Assembly (NCBI GenBank): GCA_020726505.1
Contig: JAHLEZ010000005.1
Coordinates: 2,728,001 to 2,792,000, forward strand
Length of the DNA: 64,000 bases
Direction of reading: 5' to 3'
Origin: Leptodontidium sp. MPI-SDFR-AT-0119
Taxonomy: Eukaryota; Ascomycota; Leotiomycetes; Helotiales; Leptodontidiaceae
Shown: in pieces, positions 13,469 to 24,983 of the stretch
Numbering within the stretch: the first letter of the stretch is position 1
How the letters are laid out: each line of letters opens with the position of its first letter
Translations under genes and position numbers: made by a program
The notes under the pieces: generated by a model
Database searches by the model: none
Seen by the model: only the letters and a program-made list of their open reading frames with translations
What the model was told of the DNA's origin: nothing

Positions 13469-15744
13469 ATAAGAAGCCACCCTCAGAAGAGACCAAGGCT
13501 AAGTAGTCGGTCAATCAATAACTTGAAAACAATCCCACGTCTCCATCTCCAGGTCTATCTAGCAAGAGATGGAGAGCTTAGCGTGGGGAGCTCCTGTCCG
13601 CATTCCGAACACACCAATTCGTCTAATCAACTACAAATCCAGGCTGGCTGGTCAAGAGCGTTGTCTAGTAGTCAAATATGAAAAGAGACAGTGGAAATCG
13701 CAATGAGGGGAAATATAACATACCAGTCATAGTCTCAACAACCCACAATGCGGCCCCCAGTAATCCTCTAACATCAAGCAATCGCCGAGAAGCCTATATG
13801 CTACCATCAAAGAAGCTCCATGTAGAATTCTTCAACGTTTACCCCTGGCCTTACCACGGAGATATAGTCGCGCCGCCCTTCTCAGTCATCGTATCTGCCG
13901 TGCCATGCTTGTGTCCTTCAAGCTAACGGTGGTGTCGACCTCAAATTTACGGTTTGTTGGTTACCTTGCCCTTTGGGCATCTTCGTGATCGAGACGTCTG
14001 GCACTAGTAAAGCTGCGACGATACATGTGTTGCAGTCCGATAGTCATATTCGTAGATTTGCTCGGGGACTTGGGCTGCATTCAAGGATTGCAGATTTGTT
14101 TGGGAAGTGAACCTCGTCGGTAGTTGACCTGGACAGTGAATCAGCAGAGCTGTCCAAACTAGCGATTCCAACCCCAAAGACAGGCAGCGAAACGTACCTG
14201 AACCCCCGTACAGCCCCAGCCAGACATCTTCGCCGCAGGTAAGATAGAGTGTACAGTATTACGAGATATACTGCATGTCCCCTTATCCTCCTCGCATTCG
14301 CGGAACCAGTCCAAAGCTGACTCGTAATCAGACGTCGTGCTCCATCTCGATGTCTGGAATAGAAGGTCGAATACAAGTGCTGCTCGAGATCAGACGTCGC
14401 GGCTGGAGGAGGACGAGGAGCTGCATGGCATTGTCGTTCCTCAATTCAAGGAATGTATCGGTAGGTATTCGCCCACGGGGAAAGTATCGTGAAGCTGCCG
14501 ATCAGATAGGGAGTAGCAGAAGTCGCACAGATGATGAGTACGATTAATCCTCGAAAAAGATTGAGGGTAGAAGGAGACGAGAAGCTGAAGCTGTAGATGC
14601 TTAGAAGGTCGAGAGAACGAGGAGCAGCATTGAGCCAAGTCAACAAGGTTCAACGCTAGGCTGCCAAGGGACGGCCCTTTAGCGGCTTGGCAGAAGCATA
14701 TTTCAAACTTCACACAACTTCTCCAACATTATCACAACCTTCATAAGGATCTCAATCTTGAGATCGAAGTCACCACAATTCAAACGTGGTAATAACATAA
14801 GTTTTTTTGGGCAGCGTCGTTGTTTGGCATGGCTTCAGTGAGCCACTAGATAATTATCACGGTGTGCTGATACATCCATGGTGAAGCTTACTATCCCTCC
14901 CCGAAAGGATGCATTGCATTGGACTTCTCTATCTATTTCCCTTTCTTTCAATTATGTTTTACTTTTTGCGTCATTCGTCAGAGGTCAATTTCTTATCTGG
15001 CTTCTTCATTAAGGCCGGTACAAGAAGCTCCTTCGACTTGTGTCAAGGACGGTGTCCTCCCCATGTGGCTGGAAGCTGAACTCTACTTAATATCTCGAGC
15101 CTAGTTCAAACATCTGTTTTCAAACCTACGTCTTCCTCAAATCTATTGTTTAGTTCATCATTTCTTCCGTGTTTTGCGGTTTTCGTTTTCTTCAGCAGGC
15201 TTTTGTTTATTTACAGTTGTCTCGCACATCCTTGGATATCAAACCGAAGTTTTCAGAGCTGTTCACCTTTGGAAACCATTCAGGTTGATGTCATAGAACA
15301 ATCATCGAATCGAGTATCAGGCGGTATTATTGGACATCGCAAACATTTTTCAGTATCCAAATCATGGATAACTATACCGGAAGGTTGTATTGTCATTTCT
15401 TTCTGTCCAAGTCTAATCACGCTTTTCTCTCATACCTGGTCTTGGCGCACCTCGCGTAATATCTCTACAGGCCATTCCCATACCAAATATCGTCCCCGCG
15501 ATCAATGATTGTCTTCTTCTTCAACCTCACGCACACTGGCAAATCGCTCAGCATGACTTCTGCGATTATCAACGTCGCGTCGCTTTCTCGCAGCATGGAA
15601 TTTCAACTCGTTTTGCGCCCAACTCCAAAATCTATCACCGGTATGAAGTGAGCACGTTGCGACCTCGAGAACGGCGAGAATATCGTCCCCACCGCGTCCA
15701 AGAGGCAGAAGACAGAGGATGCCATCGAGAGCCCCATTCCTACC
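13469..15744. other. Intergenic region; one doubtful small gene
   Basis: Apart from a candidate small exon pair at 14081-14330, reported separately, I see no supported gene. Several short open frames with hydrophobic starts (14919-15104, 15146-15508) lack any domain or consistent splicing. The right part is probably the leader of the kinase-like gene. A frame at about 15493-15650 runs into an in-frame TGA at 15648 and then continues open into that gene. Confidence 0.45.
14081..14330 (-). CDS. Possible small Cys-containing protein (partial model)
   Basis: On the minus strand a frame reading ALDWFRECEEDKGTC then GWGCTGVQ ends at a good donor (GTACGT, intron 14197-14129). The intron has a CTGATTCAC branch and a TCCAG acceptor, and the frame resumes in phase to a stop at 14081. 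Four cysteines and a well-formed 69-bp intron favour a real short gene, perhaps secreted. I could not find a convincing first exon with a signal peptide. A hydrophobic frame upstream at 14646-14446 could supply it only through an intron I cannot define. Low confidence. Confidence 0.25.
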
Positions 15745-16999
15745 ATGCCAAAGACGCCGGAGATGGAGAAGACCGCGTTGGTTATCCCTCCTATGCCCTT
15801 GTCCAAGAGACTCAGGATGGAGGAGACGTCTCCGGTCCTCACTACCTTCTCCTTCTCATCACCCTCACCCATCAGAAGCCACCCACCTTCTCCCCTCCGA
15901 TTCCAGATCTCCGAATCCCCTCCAGCATTCCAAATCCCCATCACACCACCAAGCACACCCACCCAGCACAAACACCGCGGCAGACTCTCCGGACCCCTCC
16001 TCAAGCAAGTTCTCAGCCCCATCGTCCAACCCCTCCCCGAGTTCCAGTTCAGCGAGGATGAGATCGAGATTGTCTCTACAATCTCCACGGGCACGCACTC
16101 TACAGTCCTCCGGATTGTCGCTGGCGGAAAGTTGTACGCTCTCAAGATCGTAAGTTCCCCTGTTCCCTCACCTGAGCGCGTTTTTTGACATCCATCTCCA
16201 GCACCGCTACGACCGCCACGCTCCCACGGAAGAAGAAGACACCACCAGCTACCCCCGGCCCAACTCCTACTTCACCGCCGAATGCAACGTTTACGCCAAC
16301 CTGATCAGTGGCCCCTCCATCCACGGCACCACCACCCCGAAATGCCACAGCTTCATCAACCTAACACGCATCCCCACCCAACCACAATCACCCGACCTCC
16401 CAGCCCGCGGCCGATTCTCCAGCAAGAACGGCAGCCCAGCTCTCTACCGCGACTACATCACCCACCCAGACAATCCTCGCCGCTGTATGCCCAGCCCAAT
16501 CTGGCGCTCGTACTTCAAATACGCACCAGCCGGCTCCGTCATCTTGCGCGGTCTGGTCTTCACGGAAGTCGAGCCCTTACACTATATCAACCCCAAAGCG
16601 CTCGCGGATTCACGTCGAGAACTACGCGTCGTCGTCGCGAAAGGCACGAAAGCTCTCAAGGCTCTGCATGCGTCTGGTGTTCTGCATGGCGATATCGAGA
16701 TGGCTGATAGTGTGATGTTGAGGGATGAGGGTGGCAAGGGTGGTGAGCAGGGGAAGTGTGGTACGAAGGAGCGTACTGGTTTTGTGTTCATGGGCTTTGG
16801 ACAGGCGAAGACGACGAGGGATTATGGTCCGAGGATGTTCAGGAAGGCGGCGAAGATGGAGATTAGAGCTTGGGAGGGTAGGTGGGAGTGTATGAAAGTT
16901 AAGGGCAAGGCTAAGTGTAGTGAGAGGGGCCAGGCTACGAGAGAGGAGGATGTGGTTGTGGGTATGGCTGCTGAAGGAGGATCGGTGGGTTTGTCGTAG
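15745..16999 (+). CDS. Degenerate protein-kinase-like protein
   Basis: Two exons, 15745-16149 and 16202-16999, split by a 52-bp intron in phase 0; 400 aa. The amino part is Pro/Ser-rich. The kinase-like part keeps a beta-3 style lysine (YALKI) and a catalytic-loop remnant LHGDIEMADSVML, like the HGD loops of fungal kinase-like proteins. Two key positions look altered: the catalytic-loop Asn is Asp, and the Mg-binding DFG reads GFG in FMGFGQAK. It is therefore probably a pseudokinase or a binding domain. The start is uncertain: the frame stays open back to a TGA at 15648, and the intervening codons (SKRQK) look protein-like, so a further 5' exon is possible. Confidence 0.6.
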
Positions 17000-17639
17000 G
17001 GATGCGATACATTGTGGATAGAATGGATGGGACGGAATGGGATAGATTACCAGGCGAAAGAAAGATAAATAAACAATACAGTACAATGACAAATGCCGTC
17101 AAGATACCACACTCCACTTTCTCAAGTGGCCCATACTACCTAGGTAAGATACATACAAAATACGAGAATCCACTTGCTCCAGCTATACACCTCCCCACAT
17201 GCCCTTCTTAAAGAAAGCACACTCGCCACACAACCCCACGTCCCCCCAGTATCACACCATCCAATACAACACACCGATGCCAACTCCCCCTATCACATCA
17301 TCCTAAAAACTCCTAACCTGCTTAAACCCCTGCGTGATACTAAGACCAGGCAGATTGGTCATGACACCGAAGCAACCCCCCCACTATTTCGTTTCGAGGT
17401 ATGGTTAGCAACTCCTTATCACCGATTCACTTTCTCAAGAAAGGGGATAAACTGTATAGGAGAGATTGACAGAATGAAGGAAAGAATGAATGCAGAAAGG
17501 GGGTAACTAACATCATGAACCCTAACCCTCTCCCCCCTCGTCCCACACCCATGTTTATTATGCACTAACCACGCACATCATCATCAGCTTCAATCCCAAA
17601 CTCAACCCTCAGATTTGAAACCAAACCTCTCACGAGAAG
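17000..17639. other. Intergenic region, no supported gene
   Basis: Lies between the kinase-like gene and a damaged secreted-protein gene on the other strand. Short fragments of plausible coding sequence on the minus strand could be distal exons of that gene, but stops interrupt every frame I tried. Confidence 0.4.
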
Positions 17640-18495
17640 ATTTTAAAAATCAAACTTGATTAAAGTATACTGAAAGCGGAGTGGCGGGGGATAGCGAAAC
17701 AGGAAGAAACGAGGGAGGAAGGAAGGAAGGAAGAAAGAGAGAGTGGTACTTAACGTACGGTACAAAACACCAAACCTCCCCCTCTGAAAAGGAAAACTGA
17801 CAGTCTCCTCACCAATCTCATAGCACTGCCCGCGACGGGATCGCGGTGGACGAGGGCTTTGTGGGCGAAGTTCTGATCGAAACTAAATTTTCGCGGGTCT
17901 TGTCAGCTCTTTCAAGGATAGAATAAAAATTCAAGATCAAAATTCCAGTTCCAGTTTAAAATTCAAATAATTTCTTTGATATGATATGATATAGAAAAGA
18001 TAGAAGTGACGTTGTGTGGAAGATTCTTAGAAAAGTGTTCAACAAGAAAAGAGGGGATGAAGACATACCACCCCAACACAGTAAACTCATCCACATAAGC
18101 CGTTTTGTGATTAATAGCATTCCGCGTACTGGGAGAATACATATTCTCATCTGCTAGTTGCCATCGTTTGTCTAATGCGTCTTCTCCTGTAAGTGCCTCG
18201 ACTTCCTCCTCCTCCTCCTCCTCCTCCCATCCTCGTCATCGTTTGAAGACGAGGTCGAGGTCGAAGTTGAAGAGGTGTTGGAAGATATGTTCAGTAGCGA
18301 TTCGAGGGCTTGGTTCCATTCTTTTAGGGCGGAGGGGGGGAGTTTCTTAGATTCGTTTGGGCTGGTGATGTTGGTGGGTGAGAGGGTTTTGGGAAGTTAG
18401 TGTTGGTTGGCGTTGAAAATTCCATCTCTGGGGTGTGGAGCGGATGGAACAGATGGGATGAGGATGAGGAAGGGGAGGAGGGCGGAGATTTTCAT
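17640..18495 (-). pseudogene. Secreted-protein gene, damaged or unresolved model
   Basis: A clear signal peptide starts at 18495: MKIS followed by a Leu/Ile-rich core and a VPSAP cleavage-like site. The frame meets a TAA after 32 codons, continues open in the same frame (SALKEWNQALESLLN), then shifts frame at a GAG microsatellite at 18227-18205. The reading resumes as EDALDKRWQLADENMYSPSTR. It then crosses a good intron (GTATGT donor, CTGAC branch, TTTAG acceptor) into FDQNFAHKALVHRDPVAGSAMRL (two pieces of one exon). An ACTAAC branch-like site lies at the TAA, so a missed intron is possible, but no good donor exists. I do not recognise the family. It is either a decaying secreted protein or a gene with unusual splicing. 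Confidence 0.42.
18205..18227. repeat. CCT/AGG trinucleotide microsatellite
   Basis: About seven units of CCT on the plus strand. On the minus strand it reads Glu codons in the frame of the downstream exon and Arg codons in the frame of the upstream exon. It therefore marks the apparent frame shift in the secreted-protein gene. Confidence 0.8.
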
Positions 18496-19376
18496 TCTGA
18501 AAAGTCGGTGGTGGTGGCTGGGGAGGATTGATGAAGCGGTTGTGAGAGATGGATGGAAGTAGGTGTGGGTTCTTTGGTACTTGTGAGATAACGAGAAGAA
18601 CTAAAGATTGGATGGAGAAAATAGAAGGATAATCGGGAACAGATACGTGCGCGCAGAAGCAAGTTAGTGTAGTGTACTTCCCGAAAAAGAATTTGGAGGA
18701 TGGTGTGTGATGTGAGATGTGGATATGTTGTAAGAAAATTGGTTTTCATTAAGCCGGATTGGGTGCTAAGTTGGTCTAGATGTAGGTGCGGTTGGCCAAT
18801 TGATTTTGGATCTGATGAGAGCGGGTAGGCTAATTTAGAGGTGCGGGAACTTGTGAAAAATAGCCATCTAGGCACCCCTTGAGTCTATGGCATTTTTAGT
18901 CTGAACTAGACTTAACTTGGCTACTAGTAGGAGAACGGCATTGCTGGCTCGTAAAGTACCTAGTGAACGGCATGTAAAGGTAGAACATCCAACGTACCTG
19001 GTAAATCACTGTCTCTGTAGAAAGACGATTTCCCTTAAACAACTGAACAGACAGGGAAGAGGAATTAAAAGCCAAGAGGAACTTTCTCTTTCGGTGTACC
19101 CTAGACACACCCAGAAATTCCCTCACATCTCTTAAAACGGTCTTCGAAATCCAGCCAAGTGATAGGAAAAAGAGCGAGTGAAATGCATGCGTATCGTATT
19201 TCAAGCAATGCTGTTACATAGAAACAGCCCACCTTCCAAATGCATCAAGAAAATCTCAACGCCAGAACATACAAATACATGTCCCCATCCCTCAAAAATT
19301 AGGATTACGCACCCACTCACCCGCAGATCCATGCACCGCACCGCACCCATCTCCTCCCCTCCACTCCCCAATTCAT
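18496..19376. other. Intergenic region, no gene seen
   Basis: Probably the promoter of the damaged secreted-protein gene on the left and the 3' flank of the PQ-loop transporter on the right. Open frames on both strands lack domain features. Confidence 0.5.
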
Positions 19377-20623
19377 CTACTCCACGGCCACAGTAGTAGG
19401 CTTAGGAGCGTACATTCTGAACTGGACGAAAATAATCGCATCCTCAGCCATCGTTCCCAGACTACCAATCAACCATGGCAAGTTGGTCCAGATATAGTCT
19501 TTCTCGAGAGAGTGAGCTAGGATGCCAGCTCCGTACGTGAGATTACCCATGAGGGAGAGCATGAAGAAGAGGAGAGCGAGTCCTTCGCAGGATTTCTCTT
19601 GGTAGTTCTTGACGATTTGGGGGATTCGTGCTCTGTGGGTGTGTTAGTAGGGGCGACTTGGTTCGAGTGAAAGATGGGCGAGTAATGTGAAAGGGACGTA
19701 CCCGAGATAGCAGACTGCGCTGATATAGCCCAAGATCTTTGCTCCGACAGCTGTGGCTTGTGGACCGACTACATCGCTATCTTCAGGTTGAGGAACCCAA
19801 ACACCCGACTGCCACGCGATTGCCCAACCAGCTGTACCAACAACAACAACGCCGAGAATACTCAGGGTATTCCTCAACCAGGGCTTGCTATCAGCACTAT
19901 CGTCCTCCTCGAGGATCTTGGTGAGTGAGTTGCGACTAGCGCTCATAGCAGAGGAACGTCGTCTGTGAGATCCTGGAAGACCGATTGTGTCGCTGCTTCG
20001 GCGACGGGTGAGGAGTGGTTCTTCTTCTGTTGCGGCTGAGGCGACGGATTGTTGACGAGCAGTTTTGGCATTGACGTGGTTGTAGTATAGACATTGGGTG
20101 ATCAGGACGACGTCTGCAATGCAAAAGTAGATAGCGAGAGCAATGACAGTGGGTACGAGATCAGCCCAGAGAGCACCTGTTGAGTTAAGATCAGCATGGA
20201 CACGTGACCGGGTGAAGGGAATTGTTTGGGGGGACGAGAAGAGCAGAGGAGGGAGGATGTGGTGGTAAGAACAATAGACATTGTCCAGATTCTCCATCGA
20301 CGCCCCCCTCATCTAGAAACATGCCAACCAGACATACCTGATAAGTTGGTGATATCACCAATAAGCCAAACACCAAGAAAAGCCAGTGAAATACCCTCTG
20401 CACTGCCAGTCTTATAATTCAGATACAGCTGAGGGACCTGTACGACAGTCAGTACCACCCAAGACAAGTATATCCTCAATTCCTCCATTATCAATACGCC
20501 ACCACTCACCAAGAGAAAGATCCATGTCGCAAGACTGATGCTGCCAAAGATACCTGATAAGGCCTCCTGGACCGACAGAGGATCCGATAAGGTCTTGTGA
20601 CCCAACAACCACACAGCGTTCAT
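19377..20623 (-). CDS. PQ-loop vacuolar basic amino acid transporter (Ypq type)
   Basis: Four exons: 20623-20510, 20437-20338, 20176-19702 and 19632-19377, coding 314 aa with consistent phases. Two PQ-loop repeats are visible, VPQLYLNYKTGSAEGIS near residue 39 and IPQIVKNYQEKSCEG near residue 232. Each sits at the start of a helix bundle, with about seven membrane segments in total. A Ser-rich cytosolic loop (RRRSSDTIG, RRRSSAMSASR) separates the halves and may be phosphorylated. The family (yeast Ypq1-3, animal PQLC2) exports cationic amino acids across the vacuolar or lysosomal membrane. The order of motifs and length fit. It is divergent from the SDR-like gene on the right, sharing about 570 bp of promoter DNA. 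Confidence 0.92.
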
Positions 20624-21192
20624 AATGAAGCTCCTCCCGACGTCGAGTCGAGTATATAGAGGAGAAGGAGAGGTGAGGTTGAGCAAGTGAAGATGGTGGA
20701 GTGGTTGGTCCCTTATATTCACGGGGGATGTGATAGGTTGAAGGATGGATGCGATGCGATGCGACGTGGGTGGATGAAGCATAAAGAAGCAGCCCGCCCT
20801 TGTCACTTCTCTGCAGCTTTTTGCTCGCGTGCAGCAGATTTTCATTCGGGGCTGGAAGCGAGAATTTCTTATGTCATCGCGCGGCAAGATAAGAGATAAG
20901 GTTGGGAGCTAGGATGGTTCGGGAGTGTCTAGGCGGTTGGCGCGAGAGCCGCTTGGATAAGGGGTCCATGACGCATGAGGTTTGACAGCAGTTTGGGTTT
21001 GAGTGGAACGAAGGAGAGGAGATGATACTACGAACGAGTAGTAGGATTATACGAATGAAGATATACTTTCTATTATGCTTTGAACGATTCATGATTTAAA
21101 ATTTCCGCCTACAGGCACACACAGTCTCTACTTCTCTACGTCCCAATTCATCCTGTCGGACTCCCATCAAGCATCCCTCCACCTAAGCAACC
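20624..21192. promoter_or_regulatory. Divergent promoter region
   Basis: Separates the minus-strand PQ-loop transporter from the plus-strand SDR-like gene, so it must carry both promoters. I see no further gene or clear operator. Confidence 0.5.
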
Positions 21193-21956
21193 ATGCTATC
21201 AACAAAGCACCACATACTGCTCCTAGGAGGCACAGGAATATGCGGCACAATCTTCGCATATGCAGCTCTAGAAGCAGGTCATACACACTGACTCTCTACG
21301 TCCGTACACCATCCAAGATCCCATCCGACATCTCCGCGAGCCCAAATATCCACATAATCCAGGGCGAGTTCGGGGACGAAGAGGGATTGAAGAAGGCTGC
21401 AGGATGTGGAGCTACCATATTCGTCTCGTTGGCCGGCCCAACGCTTGGTGAGAAGAAGGGGATGGTACGTTTATATCCTTCTGTGGCTCTACTTTTTCTT
21501 TGAGATGAGGAAGATACTGACTTCTTGACCTCGCAGCCCATAACACACGCCCTCCAAACCCTCTACCCCCACCTCCTCACCCACTCCTATACTCGCATCC
21601 TCACCCTCTCAACGGCCTCCTACTCTGCTCCCGAAGACACAACGTCCATCAAATGGTGGGTAGCTATAAACATGTACGTTCGTGTCATCGGGGGAGATGC
21701 GTATGATGAGGTGAGAGGCATGGCACAAGCTACGGTTGATCTGGGAGAAAAGATCAAATGGACGGTATTCAGGGTGCCTTTGTTATCGGGGAAGACGCTT
21801 GGAGAGAGTGGCGGCGAGGTCGAGGCTTGTTATGTGGGTGACAAGAAAGGGAGGGATGGATTATGGCTAGATAGAGGACGGTTGGCGAGGTGGATTTTAG
21901 GGGAGTTAGACGAGGGGAAGTGGATTGGTGCGTGTCCGTTGGTGTCGAATGCTTGA
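21193..21956 (+). pseudogene. NAD(P)-binding Rossmann protein (NmrA/SDR-like) with a two-base frameshift
   Basis: The ATG at 21193 opens a Rossmann start, HILLLGGTGICGTIFAYAALEAGHT, in two recognisable pieces: the strand and the GGTGxxG dinucleotide-binding turn. At about 21280 an ACACAC run puts the reading two bases out and it hits TGA. Removing one AC unit would restore the natural continuation TLYVRTPSKIP. The rest reads cleanly through an intron (21465-21536, GTACGT donor, GCAG acceptor) to a stop at 21956. The catalytic residues of classical SDRs are not obvious, which fits atypical or NmrA-like members. It is either a very recent pseudogene or a sequencing slip in a dinucleotide repeat; everything else looks intact. 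Confidence 0.6.
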
Positions 21957-22015
21957 GGTGGACAGGGAGGTAGAGGTGAATTGATACCCATTGAAGGTAT
22001 ACACACAGTTCGCCA

Positions 22016-23128
22016 CTAGCCATTCCCTGCGCAGGAGTTTGGACATGTCGAGCCCAAGTTCCCGCTTACAAACACAACTAGCACTGCAGCATACCTGAGA
22101 GATTCAGCTCTCACTTCATGGTTACTCGAACAGTGGATGGGGACTTACGCTGCAGTAGCCGCGAACAATTCCGCTCTCCTCGCATTCGTCAACAAGTGAA
22201 TGCTCAGAGCAAATCCTACAGTAAAAGCACAGATCAACCCCAGTCGGACATGATTATTCGTAACCAGATACAGCGTCACAATAGTCACAATCAGAATCAA
22301 TGCAGCTAGTATCATGCTAATGGCAGCCACAGCACGATTGACTTTCCGCATCGAGTATATGGCGATAGACTCATCCACGTCGGAGTGCTATACCACATCA
22401 CATCAGTCTAAGTTCTGTCGGTTGATATTAAGATAGTAGCTGTCGTTACATACCAGGCAGAAATATCTCAAGTACGGTAAATCAACGATCCTCGACAGCC
22501 AGTCTCGCTCAAATGCCGGATGTAGAGCGACGAGATCGCTCTCATCATTTAGCCTACTCGCCTGTAGGCCCTGGAAGGCAGGAGCAGTTCGTCCATTTGG
22601 GCCTTCGGACTTGCCATCGAGCCATAGTTTCAATGGTCTTAGTGTCTCTGCTTCTGGTTTCCCCATTTTGAGAATGGTCTCTTGGAGAGCAAGTGCCTCC
22701 TCTTTTTGTTCGGCAACACGTCAGCACTCGCATATATTTTGGTTGATTCAATGGGCGACTAACTTACGGTATTCTTTCAACTTCCCCCTTATCCTGCCTA
22801 TCAAGACCATTCTCTGCATTTGTCTTGGCTCCTGGCTTGTGCTAAGCTTTTTCCACGATCTAAAATACTGAAGCGCATCCGGGTTCCCTCGAGAATCGAT
22901 GATATCCATGGCATCCTGCTCTTGTTGCAACTCCCACAGCTCGGCTTCGAGATACAGTAAGTTGCGGGAGGATAGTTTGGGGAAGGTTGGGTAGACGGAG
23001 AAGGAATGATCGGGGTCGCTGGCAATGAATGATGCTGTTGATGGGAACCCATTAATTAAGGGGACTTTTCGCTGTCCGAGCTCGATGTCGCGTTCTGCTT
23101 GCTGTCCTGATTGCCGGAAGCTAAACAT
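22016..23128 (-). CDS. DUF6594-type fungal membrane protein
   Basis: Four exons: 23128-22768, 22701-22454, 22387-22149 and 22094-22016; 308 aa, all phases consistent. The amino domain has the family pattern GFPSTASFIASDPD, then LSSRNLLYLEAELWELQ, a soluble helical region. The carboxyl end has three hydrophobic helices: one from AVAAISMILAALILI, one from GLICAFTVGFALSIHLL and a last one from AAVLVVFVSG. This arrangement is typical of a fungal family of unknown role with many paralogues. The gene lies next to broken genes but is itself intact. Confidence 0.8.
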
Positions 23129-23407
23129 ATTCCTGGTTGATTCTCAACGTGGTAAGTAAGAGTTCTTGTGGTAAGTAATGGTGGTAGTACAAGCCAAGGC
23201 TGAGAAAGCCTGCGTGAACGCCCGAAGAGGCAGTGAGGAACTGCCACGTCACACGCACATCTGTTGAAATGTTGCATTCTGTGTTTTCGTGCTTTGCTTG
23301 CTTTTATCTCCCTCTTGTTCTGTCAATTCATACCGTGCTTCTTTACACTGTTGGTGTCATCTACGTCCGAACTTCAGTCTTCTGTTCGTTTTACCTGGCA
23401 CTCAGGC

Positions 23408-24850
23408 ATGCCGAACGTCTCCATGGATGGGTGGTGGCAATGCTGTCGATGCTCTGAGAAAGTCTTTTCAAACTGGCACGGTGTGGAATGTATCAGCTGC
23501 AGCCATGGATATTGCCGCTATTGCTACAACCTTGGTTCAACCCCGATCGACTCAGGTGGCGGTGGATATACAGGCACTCTGGCGACTGAAGATTTGGATG
23601 TAGCCATCACTGCCAGTGCAGGAATGCCACTCGCGAGTTCCGACACACTTCTCCACATTAGACCCACGGCACAGCATCTCCCCATCTACATTCACGACTA
23701 TCTGGTCAACGCTTGTGCCGATTCTGGAAGCCAAGTCAACTGCATCACAGAGGATTATGCCAAACATCTCGGTGCGACCGTCAAGCGAAATGTACGAAAA
23801 TTCAAGCTACCTATCAAAGGCTGTTTCTTCTCTCCTTGGGCAACACTACACTTCAGTGTAGATTCCCAAATGCCGGCAGTGTGATACTAACGATCAACTT
23901 CATTGTCTTCCCACAACTGGTCAGTCGGGTCATTCTAGGGTTCGAATTTCTAGATTCAACCCAAACTTTGAGCAAACACAGACATAGATTGAAGGACATT
24001 GAGGCAGATGCAGGTGATGCCACGAGGGTCGAGTTTCCATTGGTAAGGTCTGTTCGCAAGAAAGGAGGGGTGACAGCCTCGGTGCAATACTGGCTCAATG
24101 GAAACCCTATCCACTCCTTACCCGACACTGGAGCTGATCTCAACTTGATGTCAGAGAAATTCGCAGCTTCATTAGTCAGTCATTCAGCAGGAAGCGCAGG
24201 CGAGTATATCGACCACCTCGAGACGACGACAATACAATTCGCCGACTGCTCTATTATCACCACAAGCGGCACCATTCGACTTACAGTCTCTTTTCCGCGA
24301 ACCAGCTCAATGCCTGCCAGTTACACACGAGCTCGTGAAGCGATCCTCGTTCGGATCTTCACAGCCAGATCTAGGGTGCGTGCCCGCCAATTCTCGAATC
24401 ATTGAGACCTTCCACATCGTGCCTGACTTGGAGGAAAATGTGATTCTTTGCGAAACTTTGCTGGCTACGGTCGATGCCTTCAACCAGCATCGAGGAAATT
24501 TCGTGTCTTCAAAAAGAAGTAGATTCAGCCGCATTTCAGTCGGCAAAGAGAAAAAAGGGAAGGAGCGCAAGACAGTCGTCCACACAGATATTCCTGAAGA
24601 CAACTCGGCAAGATTCGACAACTGTTACAACAATGCGAACGACTGCTACGAGAACAAACTTGCAAAGATTAACGAGAGTGTTCTATATGGAGAAATAGAG
24701 GAGAGCCTAGTACCTGCTTTGAAGGATCGAACGTATGAACTATTCCTGAGCTGGGCCAGACAAAACAAGGATCGATTTGATAGATTTCGGCCAGGGTTTT
24801 ACGAGCAGAAATTTGGCCAGGAAACCTCCCCTACTAGGACAGCAAACTGA
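23408..24850 (+). pseudogene. Two-site retropepsin-like protein with zinc-ribbon start, frameshifted
   Basis: Starts with a Cys-rich module, WWQCCRCSEKVFSNWHGVE then CISCSHGYCRYC, like a zinc ribbon. Two aspartic-protease-like sites follow: ACADSGSQVNCI, where the catalytic triad is DSG, and PDTGADLNLMSEKF, a canonical DTG. The first half reads in one frame to about 23820. The sequence then continues in a second frame (LGNTTLQCRFPNAGSVILTI). After about 24310 it continues in a third frame (FHIVPDLEENVILCETLLATV) to a stop at 24850. No canonical introns explain the jumps, so I read it as a decayed gene. Similar retropepsin-like domains occur in transposons and in domesticated fungal proteins; no reverse transcriptase or integrase is present here. 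Confidence 0.6.
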
Positions 24851-24983
24851 AGTAAGGTGCCCTGCTCGGACACGAGGCCCTTCGATGTTTCGACTTTCAT
24901 TTCGTTAGTGTCACTAGTCTACCACTGTCACCTGTCTCCGACAACTCTCTTCTTCTAGGGGAATTTAGGCATCGCAATCTGCC

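Noticed and set aside
15146..15508. 120-codon frame with a hydrophobic start resembling a signal peptide
   Set aside because: No domain or splice support; it is probably upstream non-coding sequence of the kinase-like gene.
17519..17535. CCCTAACCCT telomere-like words
   Set aside because: Only about two units occur in C-rich sequence; no tandem array, so not a telomeric repeat.
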